This document shows, piece by piece, positions 8,648 through 16,629 of a DNA stretch of 64,000 nucleotides. This DNA is from an uncultured Bradyrhizobium sp. (GTDB lineage Bacteria; Pseudomonadota; Alphaproteobacteria; Rhizobiales; Xanthobacteraceae), in NCBI RefSeq assembly GCF_947648125.1, contig NZ_CANSMR010000026.1, positions 1 through 64,000 on the forward strand, written 5' to 3'. The notes beneath the pieces were generated by a model. It ran no database searches, was not told the origin of the DNA, and saw only the letters and a list, made by a program, of their open reading frames with translations. The position numbers were made by a program, and so were the translations under genes. The first letter of the stretch is position 1, and the number at the start of each line of letters is the position of its first letter.

Positions 8648-9392
8648 GGTCCGTAAACCTGCCAAGTCCGGCATGAAGGCCGACGCCAAGGTCGCCAGCA
8701 CGCGCAAGCCGAACATGCGCGAGGCGATCCTCGCCGCAGCGGAGGAGCTGTTCTCGACCTACGGCTTCAACGCCGTCTCGGTGCGCGACATTGCGCAGGC
8801 CGCCGGCGCCAATCCCGGCAGCGTGACCTATCACTTCAAGACCAAGGACGGCCTGCTGCTGGAGATCTATCGGCGCCATTGCGGCCCGATGAACCGGCGG
8901 CGCTCGGAGCTCCTGGCGGCGGCGCGGCGGGTCCGCGACCTGCAGGACCGGCTGGAGGCGATCGTGCGCGCCTATGTGCTGCCGGCCTTCACCTCGGGCA
9001 GCGATCTTACCGGCGGCGGAACGCGGTTCACGCGGCTGCGCGCGATCATGTCGGCCGAGGGCAACGAGGTCGTGCGCAAGATCATCGCGCAGACCTTCGA
9101 CGACACCAGCCATGCCTTCATCGACGCGATCCATGAAAGCCTGCCGCATATTCCGCGCACCGATCTGGTCTGGCGCGGCCACTTCCTGCTCGGCGCGCTC
9201 TACTACACGCTGGTGACGCCCGAGCGCATCTCGCGGCTGTCGCGCGGCAGCGCCGACGGCACCGACGCCGGCCATGCCATCGAGGAGCTGGTGCGCGCGA
9301 CGGTTGCCGCGCTGCAAGCCGCGCCGGTCGATCAAGGGGCGCCCGCGCCGCGCAAGGCGCCGGGCGTGAGTCTAGGGCGAATGCTGACCTGA
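8646..9392 (+). CDS. TetR/AcrR family transcriptional regulator
   Basis: 248 residues from the ATG at 8646; the frame is open five codons further (TTG at 8628) but that would place the palindrome inside the gene. After a basic N-terminal tail of about 20 residues the helix-turn-helix reads VRDIAQAAGANPGSVTYHFK, with the typical KDGLLLEIYRRH continuation. The C-terminal half resembles the TetR_C_33/CECR-like group with conserved RGHFLLGALYYTL. It is followed within 19 bases by the decarboxylase-like gene and is likely the local repressor of that unit. Confidence 0.88.
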   Translation: MVRKPAKSGMKADAKVASTRKPNMREAILAAAEELFSTYGFNAVSVRDIAQAAGANPGSVTYHFKTKDGLLLEIYRRHCGPMNRRRSELLAAARRVRDLQDRLEAIVRAYVLPAFTSGSDLTGGGTRFTRLRAIMSAEGNEVVRKIIAQTFDDTSHAFIDAIHESLPHIPRTDLVWRGHFLLGALYYTLVTPERISRLSRGSADGTDAGHAIEELVRATVAALQAAPVDQGAPAPRKAPGVSLGRMLT

Positions 9393-9411
9393 CCCAGCGG
9401 AGTTCGTCGCC

Positions 9412-10281
9412 GTGGAGAAACTTCGGCTGCGCACGGTGCTTGGCAATCACCCGCACGTCCAGGCGGTGAAGCGCGGTGAGCTGCGCTCGGAGCTGTTCGA
9501 TCTCGACTTCACCGAGTTCACGCCGACGAACGCCGCGTTCAAGCCGATGGTGCGCGAGCAGGTGTTCGACGTCTGCGAGATGGCGATCGTGACCTATTTG
9601 ATGGCGAGGGCGCACGGCAAGCCGCTGGTGCTGCTACCGGCTGCGATGGTCGGCCGCTTCCAGCATGGCCACGCGCTCTATCGCGCCAACCGCGGCACGC
9701 TCACGCCCGCCGATCTCGAAGGCAAGCGGGTCGGCATCCGCTCGTTCACGACAACGACGGGCGCATGGATGCGCGGCATCCTTGCCAACGACCATGGCGT
9801 GAACCTCGACCGGATCAATTGGGTGACGTTCGAGGACCCGCATGTCGCCGAATATGTCGACAGCACCGAACGTGCCCCGAAGGGCAGGGCCATCATCCAG
9901 ATGCTGAAGGACGGCGAGCTCGATGCCGTGCTGGGCGAGACCTCGAGCGATCCGGCGCTCAAGCCGTTGTTCGCCGATCCGGTCGCAGAGGCGGCGCGGT
10001 GGTACGCCCGGCATGGTGTCGTGCCGGTCAATCATCTGGTGATGGTAACCAAGCGGCTTGCGGCATCGCGCCCGGACGTGGTGCGGAGCCTCTATGAGCT
10101 CCTCAAGCGCGCCAAGGCGAAGGCCGGTCCGGCTGACGTGCCGGACCTGTTGCCGTTCGGCGTCGAGGCAAACCGCAAGCCGCTCGAACGGATGATCGAC
10201 TATTGCGTCCAGCAGACATTGATCCCCCGGCGCGTCACGGTCGACGAGCTGTTCGACGACACGACACGGGACTTGAACTGA
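9412..10281 (+). CDS. 4,5-dihydroxyphthalate decarboxylase-like protein (periplasmic-binding fold, cytoplasmic)
   Basis: 289 residues, GTG start with CGGAG about ten bases upstream. The fold is that of NMT1/THI5-type substrate-binding proteins: LRTVLGNHPHVQAVKRG, the central DLEGKRVGIRSFTTTTGAWMRG split here across the hinge region, and a late NHLVMVTKRL. No signal peptide is present, which is the rule for the 4,5-dihydroxyphthalate decarboxylase branch rather than for ABC transporters. Such proteins decarboxylate, or at least bind, aromatic acids. The stop overlaps the next start by one base. True activity is unproven, since many members are labelled ABC transporter binding proteins by similarity. 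Confidence 0.65.
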   Translation: MEKLRLRTVLGNHPHVQAVKRGELRSELFDLDFTEFTPTNAAFKPMVREQVFDVCEMAIVTYLMARAHGKPLVLLPAAMVGRFQHGHALYRANRGTLTPADLEGKRVGIRSFTTTTGAWMRGILANDHGVNLDRINWVTFEDPHVAEYVDSTERAPKGRAIIQMLKDGELDAVLGETSSDPALKPLFADPVAEAARWYARHGVVPVNHLVMVTKRLAASRPDVVRSLYELLKRAKAKAGPADVPDLLPFGVEANRKPLERMIDYCVQQTLIPRRVTVDELFDDTTRDLN

Positions 10282-11204
10282 TGACAATCTCCAGCGATCC
10301 GCGGCAGTGGCAGGTCGGTATGCTCGGCTATGGCGAGGTCGGACGCATCCTCGCCGAGGACCTGCGCAAGCAAGGCGTGAAGGTCGCTGCCTACGACATC
10401 AAGCTCGACCGCGACCATGGCGCACCGCTGCGTGCGCATGCGGCGGAGATCGGCGTCGCGCTCGCGCAGTCCCACGCCGGTCTTGCGGCGCGGGCCGATT
10501 TCATCATCTCGGCGGTGACCGCGAGCCAGGCAGTGCCGGTGGCCGAGGCTTGCGTGCCCGCAATCCGGAGCGGCGCCTGGTTTCTCGATTTCAATTCGGC
10601 CTCGCCCGGCGCCAAGCAGCGCGCGGCGGCCCACATCGATGGCGCCGGCGGCCGCTATGTCGAGGGCGCGGTGATGACCTCGCTGCCGCCCTACCGGATC
10701 AAGGTGCCGCTGCTGCTCGGCGGCCACGGCGCGCGGGAACTGGCGCCGCTATTGGTCGCGCTTGGCTTTGCGGCGAAAGTCACGAGCGACGAGCTTGGCG
10801 TGTCCTCCGCGGTCAAGATGTGCCGCAGCATCATGATCAAGGGCCTCGAGGCCATGGTGATCGAGAGTTTTACCACCGCACGCGCCCATGGCGTCGAGGA
10901 TGCGGTGCTCGCCTCGCTCAAGGAGACCTTTCCCGGCATCGATTGGGAGAAGCAGGGCGCCTATTTCTTCCAGCGGGTGATCGAGCATGGCCGGCGGCGG
11001 GCCGAGGAGGTGCGCGAGGTGGCGGAGACCGTGCGTGAGGCCGGACTGACGCCATGGTCCGCGTCCGGCACCGCCGAGCGGCAGGGCTGGATCGCCGATC
11101 TTGCCGATGAAGGCGTGTTCGGGGTCAAGGGAACGCCGGACTTCGCCCGCAGCGCCGATTGGCGCACCGAGGCCGACCGGATTCTCGCGCGCATCAAATC
11201 CTGA
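10281..11204 (+). CDS. NAD(P)-dependent oxidoreductase with DUF1932 C-terminal domain
   Basis: 307 residues from the ATG at 10281, whose A is the last base of the preceding TGA. The N-terminal NAD motif is GMLGYGEVGRILAEDL, as in 3-hydroxyisobutyrate and 6-phosphogluconate dehydrogenases. The catalytic lysine is probably in SSAVKMCRSIMIKG; the asparagine that normally follows is absent. The C-terminal half fits DUF1932, a domain common in dehydrogenases of aromatic degradation clusters. Overlap with the previous gene shows tight coupling. Substrate unknown. Confidence 0.75.
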   Translation: MTISSDPRQWQVGMLGYGEVGRILAEDLRKQGVKVAAYDIKLDRDHGAPLRAHAAEIGVALAQSHAGLAARADFIISAVTASQAVPVAEACVPAIRSGAWFLDFNSASPGAKQRAAAHIDGAGGRYVEGAVMTSLPPYRIKVPLLLGGHGARELAPLLVALGFAAKVTSDELGVSSAVKMCRSIMIKGLEAMVIESFTTARAHGVEDAVLASLKETFPGIDWEKQGAYFFQRVIEHGRRRAEEVREVAETVREAGLTPWSASGTAERQGWIADLADEGVFGVKGTPDFARSADWRTEADRILARIKS

Positions 11205-11291
11205 GTGCTGCGGGTGGAGAATCCGCCGCGTTCCCTGCCGACGCGCAATGCGCTATTGCTCTGCGAACAGTTTTGTTCTGGAGGTTCTCCC

Positions 11292-12074
11292 ATGAAGAAT
11301 TCCGGCAAGGTCGTCGCCATCACCGGGGCGGCGCGCGGCATAGGCAAAGCCTGCGCCGTGCGCTTCCTGTCCGATGGCGCCAGGGTCGTGATCTCGGATG
11401 TCGACGCTGCGGGGCTCGTCCACACCGCCCAGGAGCTCGGACACGAGGATCGGTTGCGGGCGGTCGAGGCCGATGTCAGCAAGCGCGCCGATGTCGATCG
11501 CATCGTGGCCACCGCGGTGAAGGAGTTCGGCCGGCTCGACGTCATGGTCAACAACGCCGGCGTCGCGCGCAACCGTGACTTCCTCGATATCAGCGAGGCC
11601 GAGTTCGACGACGTGATGGGGATCAACCTCAAGGGCGCGTTCTTCGGCGTCCAGGCCGCGGCGCGCCAGATGATCGCGCAGGGCGGTGGCGGCGTCGTCG
11701 TCAACATGTCCTCGGTCAATGCGCTGCTCGCGATCCCCTCGCTTGCGACCTACGCGATGTCGAAGGGCGCGATGAAGCAACTCACCTCGGTGGCGGCCGT
11801 CGCGCTGGCGCCGCACGGCATTCGCGTCGTGGCGGTCGGGCCCGGCACGATCCTGACCGAGATGGTGGCGACGGCGATCTTCTCGTCGGAGGACGCGCGG
11901 CGCAGCGTGCTGTCGCGCACCCCGGCCGGCCGTTGCGGCGAGCCGAGCGAGGTTGCCTCGGTCGTGGCATTCCTCGCCAGCGACGACGCCTCCTACATCA
12001 CCGGCCAGACCATCTATCCCGACGGCGGGCGGTTGATCCTCAACTACACGGTGCCGGTCAACGAGAAGAAGTAG
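11292..12074 (+). CDS. Short-chain dehydrogenase/reductase
   Basis: 260 residues from the ATG at 11292, which has GGAGG nine bases before it. Classical SDR signatures: TGAARGIG cofactor loop, NNAG, catalytic Ser in NMSSVN, YxxxK in TYAMSKG, and the PG motif after the active site. The C-terminal GRCGEPSEVASVVAFLASD and TGQTIYPDGG are typical. It is last in the TetR-led unit, 87 bases after the DUF1932 gene, and probably oxidises or reduces an intermediate of the same pathway. Confidence 0.85.
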   Translation: MKNSGKVVAITGAARGIGKACAVRFLSDGARVVISDVDAAGLVHTAQELGHEDRLRAVEADVSKRADVDRIVATAVKEFGRLDVMVNNAGVARNRDFLDISEAEFDDVMGINLKGAFFGVQAAARQMIAQGGGGVVVNMSSVNALLAIPSLATYAMSKGAMKQLTSVAAVALAPHGIRVVAVGPGTILTEMVATAIFSSEDARRSVLSRTPAGRCGEPSEVASVVAFLASDDASYITGQTIYPDGGRLILNYTVPVNEKK

Positions 12075-12229
12075 GCGGCAGGTTCAATCGCGAGCCCACT
12101 GCCAAAATATCGAAAACAACCCCATGCAAAGTAGCCGCCGGCGGCTGCCGGCGTTCGTCACGGCAACTTGACATGTCGGGCAAATCAGGGGTATTCTTCT
12201 AATATTCAGAAATCGCTTGACATCGTCAT

Positions 12230-12336
12230 CTGTCATCGCCCGGTTTAACCGGGCGATCCAGTACGCCGCGGCCCATCGGCTCAAGCACAACCGCCTCTGG
12301 AATACTGGATCGCCCGGTCGAGCCGGGCGATGACAG
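12230..12336. repeat. Nested palindromic intergenic repeat
   Basis: Two 34-base arms (12230-12263 and 12303-12336) are inverted copies of each other with a few differences, and each arm contains its own hairpin (ATCGCCCGG...CCGGGCGAT). The 39-base centre is unrelated. The gap 12075-12448 contains no gene that I can support. Its form, with outer and inner palindromes, is that of REP/BIME elements of Bradyrhizobium-type genomes. Confidence 0.8.
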
Positions 12337-12448
12337 TGTGTTGCGTTGCAATGACGATGGCGGGTTGGACCACCGCTGTTACCGCACTCTCAGCTGTCAC
12401 TACCCGCGAAGGCATGCGCGGGCGATGACAGGTGAGGATGAAGACGGT

Positions 12449-13261
12449 CTACCGGCCCTTGAACTGCGGCTTACGCTTTTCCATGAAGGCGTTGCGGCCT
12501 TCGCGGAAATCCGCGCTGTCCATGCAGTCGATGCCGATCTGCTTGATCGCGGCCATGTCGCGATCGGCGGGATCCTTCAGCACCTGCGCGATGGTGATCT
12601 TGGCGGCCTTGATCGCCAGTGGCGCGTTGCCCGAAATGGTGCGCGCGATCTCCATGGTCGCATCCCACAGCTCGGCGTCCGGCAGCACGCGATCGACGAG
12701 GCCGATCCGCAGCGCTTCCGCGGAGTCGATCCGCATGCCCGTATACATGATCAGCCGCGCCCAGGACGGGCCGACCAGCGACACCAGGTGGCGCAGCCCA
12801 TCATAGCCGTAAGCGATGCCGAGCTCGGCGGCGGGAATGCCGAACTGGCCGCTGGTGCCGGAGATGCGGATATCGGTCAGCATCGCGACCTGCATGCCTC
12901 CGCCGAGGCAGAAGCCGCGGATGCAGGCGATGGTCGGCTTTGGGTAGTCGGCGAGCAGGGCGCGCTGGGCGGCGCTGCGCCGTGAATATTCCTCGGAGGC
13001 TTCCGCGTTGTGGCGGGTCTTCTCGAACTGACTGATATCGGCGCCGGACACGAACGCCTTGTCGCCGGCGCCGACCAGGATCACGACACGGACCGCCGGA
13101 TCGTCGCGCAACGCGGTCAGCGCCTCGCCGAGCCCTTCCCACATCTCCAGCGACATCGCATTGCGCTTGTCGGGATTGTTGAAAGTGATGACGCCGACGC
13201 CATCGACCACGCTTTGCAGGATCTTGCCGTCGGCAAGCGACTTGTCTGAGATGTTTGGCAT
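12449..13261 (-). CDS. Enoyl-CoA hydratase/isomerase (crotonase) family protein
   Basis: 270 residues from the ATG at 13261 with GGATCC just upstream; 13 further codons are open. Crotonase features: FNNPDKRNAMS, oxyanion loop AFVSGADISQF, CLGGGMQVAMLTD and the C-terminal FREGRNAFMEKRKPQFKG. Both glutamates that add water in true enoyl-CoA hydratases are missing: the first is Gln in GGGMQ and the second is Ala in GIPAAELG. It therefore may be an isomerase, hydrolase, decarboxylase or lyase on a CoA thioester. It stands alone between a repeat and a 400-base gap. Confidence 0.8.
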   Translation of the reverse strand: MPNISDKSLADGKILQSVVDGVGVITFNNPDKRNAMSLEMWEGLGEALTALRDDPAVRVVILVGAGDKAFVSGADISQFEKTRHNAEASEEYSRRSAAQRALLADYPKPTIACIRGFCLGGGMQVAMLTDIRISGTSGQFGIPAAELGIAYGYDGLRHLVSLVGPSWARLIMYTGMRIDSAEALRIGLVDRVLPDAELWDATMEIARTISGNAPLAIKAAKITIAQVLKDPADRDMAAIKQIGIDCMDSADFREGRNAFMEKRKPQFKGR

Positions 13262-13665
13262 ATGAGGATCCGGTCTGATTTCGGCCAAGGCTGGCATCAA
13301 AGGGCTGGCATCAAGGCTAGCACCGGGTTGCGGGCCGAGGCAGGCCGTTTAGAGCACGGCGCGATTGCAACGGCGTGCGGCAGCTCTCCCGGTAGTTGTA
13401 CGGCTCGCAAAATAAACCGACGCGAAAGGGTTGCGCCATAGAGTGTGCCGCCCGCGCTCTGTCCGGCTTAACTTTTTCCTAGTCTTTCGACGGTACGACT
13501 GTACGCACCTGCGCGCCAGGACGATGCACGACGCGCTGGGACGCAACCCGCAGCCTTTCCGCTGCAATCGCGTCGGTAACGGATGTCCCCGCCACCAGAC
13601 CGACCACGGATGTCGGTCATCTCCAGACCTCCGTGCACTCAGATCGCCTCGGGCGAGGTCCAGTC
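13262..13665. other. Gap of about 400 bases without a supported gene
   Basis: The only structure noticed is a 12-base direct repeat GGCTGGCATCAA at 13289-13300 and 13303-13314. Short open frames here do not resemble proteins. It should contain the promoters of the crotonase-family gene and of the PilZ gene. Confidence 0.5.
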
Positions 13666-14319
13666 GTGTCTGTCGAAAAGTTTCTCAAGCAACGCGCGGT
13701 CAGGATCATCGTCAACGGCAGCTACACGCTGCCGAACTGGTACGATGCGCAGGGCAAGCTGCGCACCTTCGCCTGCCGCACCACGCGCGTCTCGCCGTTC
13801 CGGATGATCGTGGACGTGCCTGTTGTCGGCAAGGTCGGTGACCGGCTGACCTCGTATTTCGAGGAGTTCGGCAAGTTCGAAGGCTGCATCACCGACACGA
13901 TGAGCGGCAGCTTCCTGGTCGAGCTCGAGATGACGCATGCCAGGCGCGAGAAGTTCGCCGACAAGCTGACCTGGATCGAGAAGAAGCAGAAGGATCCGAG
14001 CGTCCGCGAAGCGCGCAACAATCCGCGTTTTGTCCCCGTCGCGCCGCATGCCATGCTGACGCTGGCGGACGGTACCATGCAGAGCTGCTTCATCATTGAC
14101 ATGTCGCTGTCGGGCGCGGCGGTGTCCTCCGAGTTGCAGCCGCCGGTCGGCATGCCGCTGGCGATCGGCGCCTGCGTTGGCCGCGTGGTCCGCCATCTGC
14201 CGAACGGCTTCGCCATCAAATTCGTCGAGACCTACAAGCACGGCGACCTCGGCCGCCTGATCGCGCGCAAATCCAAGGACCTGCTGGTGGTGTCCGCCGA
14301 CGCGGATCCTGTTGCCTAG
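13666..14319 (+). CDS. PilZ domain protein
   Basis: 217 residues from the GTG at 13666 (SVEKFLKQRAV), preceded by GCGAGG; the frame stays open to 13633. The C-terminal half carries a PilZ c-di-GMP site: RNNPRF (about residues 120-125) and the DMSLSGAAVSS turn (D/NxSxxG). The N-terminal half (VRIIVNGSYTLPNW...) is a second, degenerate PilZ-like region, an arrangement frequent in rhizobial proteins. It is probably a cytoplasmic c-di-GMP receptor. Two GGDEF-EAL proteins and another PilZ protein lie in the window. Confidence 0.78.
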   Translation: MSVEKFLKQRAVRIIVNGSYTLPNWYDAQGKLRTFACRTTRVSPFRMIVDVPVVGKVGDRLTSYFEEFGKFEGCITDTMSGSFLVELEMTHARREKFADKLTWIEKKQKDPSVREARNNPRFVPVAPHAMLTLADGTMQSCFIIDMSLSGAAVSSELQPPVGMPLAIGACVGRVVRHLPNGFAIKFVETYKHGDLGRLIARKSKDLLVVSADADPVA

Positions 14320-14384
14320 GGCGTGTGCTCATAAATCTGGTACGCGCGTCCGGAGATAGCGAGGTCCGAGTTGTCCTCCGAAGC

Positions 14385-14455
14385 AGACATCGACGGATGC
14401 CTAAGTGATGTCCGCAAAGGGCCAATTGCTGACTCATGCGCCGCAGCAAAAAAGG
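14385..14455. repeat. Degenerate dispersed repeat, copy 1
   Basis: The segment beginning GGGCCAATTGCTGACTC and running to CCGCAGCAAA (14419-14450) matches 18191-18222 with a handful of changes. It marks the left border of the accessory-looking stretch 14.3-18.9 kb. Confidence 0.6.
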
Positions 14456-14485
14456 ACCCGACTCGTCGATGCCCACGAGCACGGT

Positions 14486-16059
14486 TCATTCGGGTAACCC
14501 CGCTTTGCGAAGGCCCTCAATCAAGAGCGCCGCAGCTCGTTTCGACGTGTATGCTCCGCCCCGGGCGATCCACACCGATATTGTGGCGGGATCGATCTCA
14601 AGTAGACGCGCCGCCGCCTCGCGCGCCTCAGCGTCACGTCCGAGATGAGCGAAGGCAGACGCGAGGCAGCGGTAAGGTCCCGCAAAGGGGGAGTTTGACG
14701 TAGGGCTTTCTTCGCGGCGACGATGGACTCGTCAAATCGACGAACCTCGATATACGCCATCGCCATCCCGAGAAACGCCATGTGCAGCTGTGGGTCCACT
14801 GGGCTCATGCGCATGGCCCGTTCCCAGCTCCGCACCGCTTCATCCGACAATCCCGCTATTTTATAGACCCAGCCCCTGCTGGCCGATGCGATAAATGAAT
14901 TCGGGTTGAGCGCAACCGCCCGGTCAGCCATTTCGATCGCACCTTCACAATCGCCGGCCATGTAAGCCGAGACTACGGACGCACGTGCTAACGTATCTGG
15001 ATCACTGTCGTCGAGGCTCAAGGCCAGGCGAACAAGCCGAATTGCTTCCTTGCACTCGAATTGCGGATCGACAGCATAGCCAAAAAGGACGTTGAGCATG
15101 TGGCAGCGACCTGCCAGAGACGCGGCTAGGCCGAACCGAGGGTCCAGCTCCAAAGCGCGACGAGCCAGCCTTAGCGCCTCGGCCAAACCTTCGCCGGTTG
15201 TTAGGTAATACTGCGGCATGGCGCGGAGATAATAATCATAAGCGGTGAGGTTCTCTGGTCGCCGCCGCGTTGCCATTGTTATTTCTGTTTGAAGCAGTTT
15301 TGGCTGAATGACCGAGACAACAGCGACCGCTACTTCGTCCTGCAGGGCGAAGACGTCAGTTAACTCACGCTCGAACCTGTCGGCCCAGATGTGCGCGCCC
15401 GTCATCGCATCAATCAACTGCCCGGTGATGCGTACCTTCCCCGACGCCTTGCGCACCGACCCCTCAAGGACATAGCGCACACCAAGCCTGCGTCCGACTT
15501 CCTTGACATCGACGACTTTGCCTTTGAACGTGAAGCTCGAATTACGAGCGATCACGAACAACCATTTGAAACGCGACAGCGCTGTCGTGATCTCCTCAAC
15601 CATTCCGTCCGCGAAGTATTCCTGTTCGGGGTCGCCGCTCATGTTCTCGAACGGCAGCACGGCGATGGAGGGCTTGTCCGGGAGGGCGAGCGCGGTCTCT
15701 GGTGATTCCGCGTGGCTGTCTGAAAGGGCCGCGGTACCAGTCGGCCGGTTCGTGTCTTGCACCGCGCCGACGAAACGAACGCCCTTTCGTGGCAGCGTTT
15801 TGATAAAACGTTGTTTTTCGCCGGAATCGCCGATCGCGCTTCGAGCGGCGTTTAGGCGGGTTGTCAACGCCGCATTGGATACGGTGCGTCCCTGCCAAAT
15901 TGCGATGACGAGATCGTCTTTGCTGACGACGCGCTCCCTGTTGCGGATCAAAAAATCGAGCAGATCGAAAACCTGCGGCGTTGTCGGGACCACGTCCGCC
16001 CCGCGGCGTAGCTCGCGCCGATCGGTGTCGAGCGCGTAATCCTCGAACAAATAGCGCAC
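14486..16059 (-). pseudogene. Winged-helix/TPR transcriptional regulator with a C-terminal frameshift
   Basis: The uninterrupted frame (14521-16059) gives 512 residues: a ToxR/OmpR-like winged helix (1-100, ending TLPRKGVRFVG), a TolB/FlgO-like region (about 130-250, starting KPSIAVLPFENMSGD) and TPR repeats (about 270-470). After RQTPP at about residue 457 the frame turns Arg-rich and unlike the family. A minus-one shift at the G5 run 14687-14691 restores PYRCLASAFAHLGRDAEAR and runs 68 codons to a TGA at 14486. So a one-base loss has probably changed the C-terminus. The DNA-binding and most TPR regions are unaffected, and the protein may still act. A sequencing error in the homopolymer is an alternative. 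Confidence 0.8.
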
Positions 16060-16204
16060 CTTGCGAACCCCTCAGGCGGCCACCCGCATGGAAGGAAAAG
16101 AATAAGCCGCCGGAGAGGAAAATGTAAGCCTACTATCGAGCGTAACCCCCCATGCCTCGGCATCCTCGTCCGGGTGGAAAACCTTGCCCCAGGGAGATGC
16201 AGCG

Positions 16205-16453
16205 ATGAACCACGGCACCCGGCATAGCATGGCTGGAGCAGACGTTTACATCGACACGGCACGTCTCCGGCCTCTTCTGGAGATATTGGGGGCGTTCCAG
16301 CAACCACGCCAATGCCAAAGGTTACGAGCCGTCTTGTCGGACCTAACTGACAGGGAGCTGATAGATATCGGCACTACACGCTTTAGATCGACTACGTCGC
16401 CTCCGAGGTATCGACCCGCGAGGTATCCAGAGTGGGATGATCCATTAATCTAG
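16205..16453 (+). CDS. Small DUF1127-like protein
   Basis: 82 residues from the ATG at 16205, with GGGAG eight bases before it. The central LRAVLSDLTDRELIDIGTTR fits the DUF1127 signature (L..LSDrELaDIGltR), a family of small basic proteins widespread in rhizobia, some acting in RNA turnover and phosphate or C1 metabolism. It is divergent from the winged-helix regulator across 145 bases, a position typical for a target of that regulator. The C-terminal Pro/Arg/Tyr-rich tail is unusual. Confidence 0.65.
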   Translation: MNHGTRHSMAGADVYIDTARLRPLLEILGAFQQPRQCQRLRAVLSDLTDRELIDIGTTRFRSTTSPPRYRPARYPEWDDPLI

Positions 16454-16544
16454 CGCCGACTGGGCGGCCAGAAGGGCGAGACGACCAGATGCAGCGGAGC
16501 TCGACTTCCGCTGTGGGTCATTCGCGTCTTCTTTTCAGTCGGCC

Positions 16545-16620
16545 AGCCACTTCCGGTCTACCCTCAACTTCGGACGTGTCGCTGCACTGCGCCAACTGAC
16601 GCGATGGGCCAATAGGCGAC
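16545..16620. repeat. Degenerate dispersed repeat, copy 2
   Basis: ACTTCCGGTCTACCCTCAAC followed by TTCGGACGT and GCGATGGGCCAATAGGCGAC resembles 18130-18210 base by base over about 75 positions with gaps. It lies directly after the 3' end of the Fe-S gene, while copy 3 lies before its 5' end. Confidence 0.6.
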
Positions 16621-16629
16621 GTCAAGCTG

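Noticed and set aside
13289-13314. 12-base direct repeat GGCTGGCATCAA with two-base spacer
   Set aside because: Only two copies, no palindrome and no clear relation to a promoter; likely a small local duplication.
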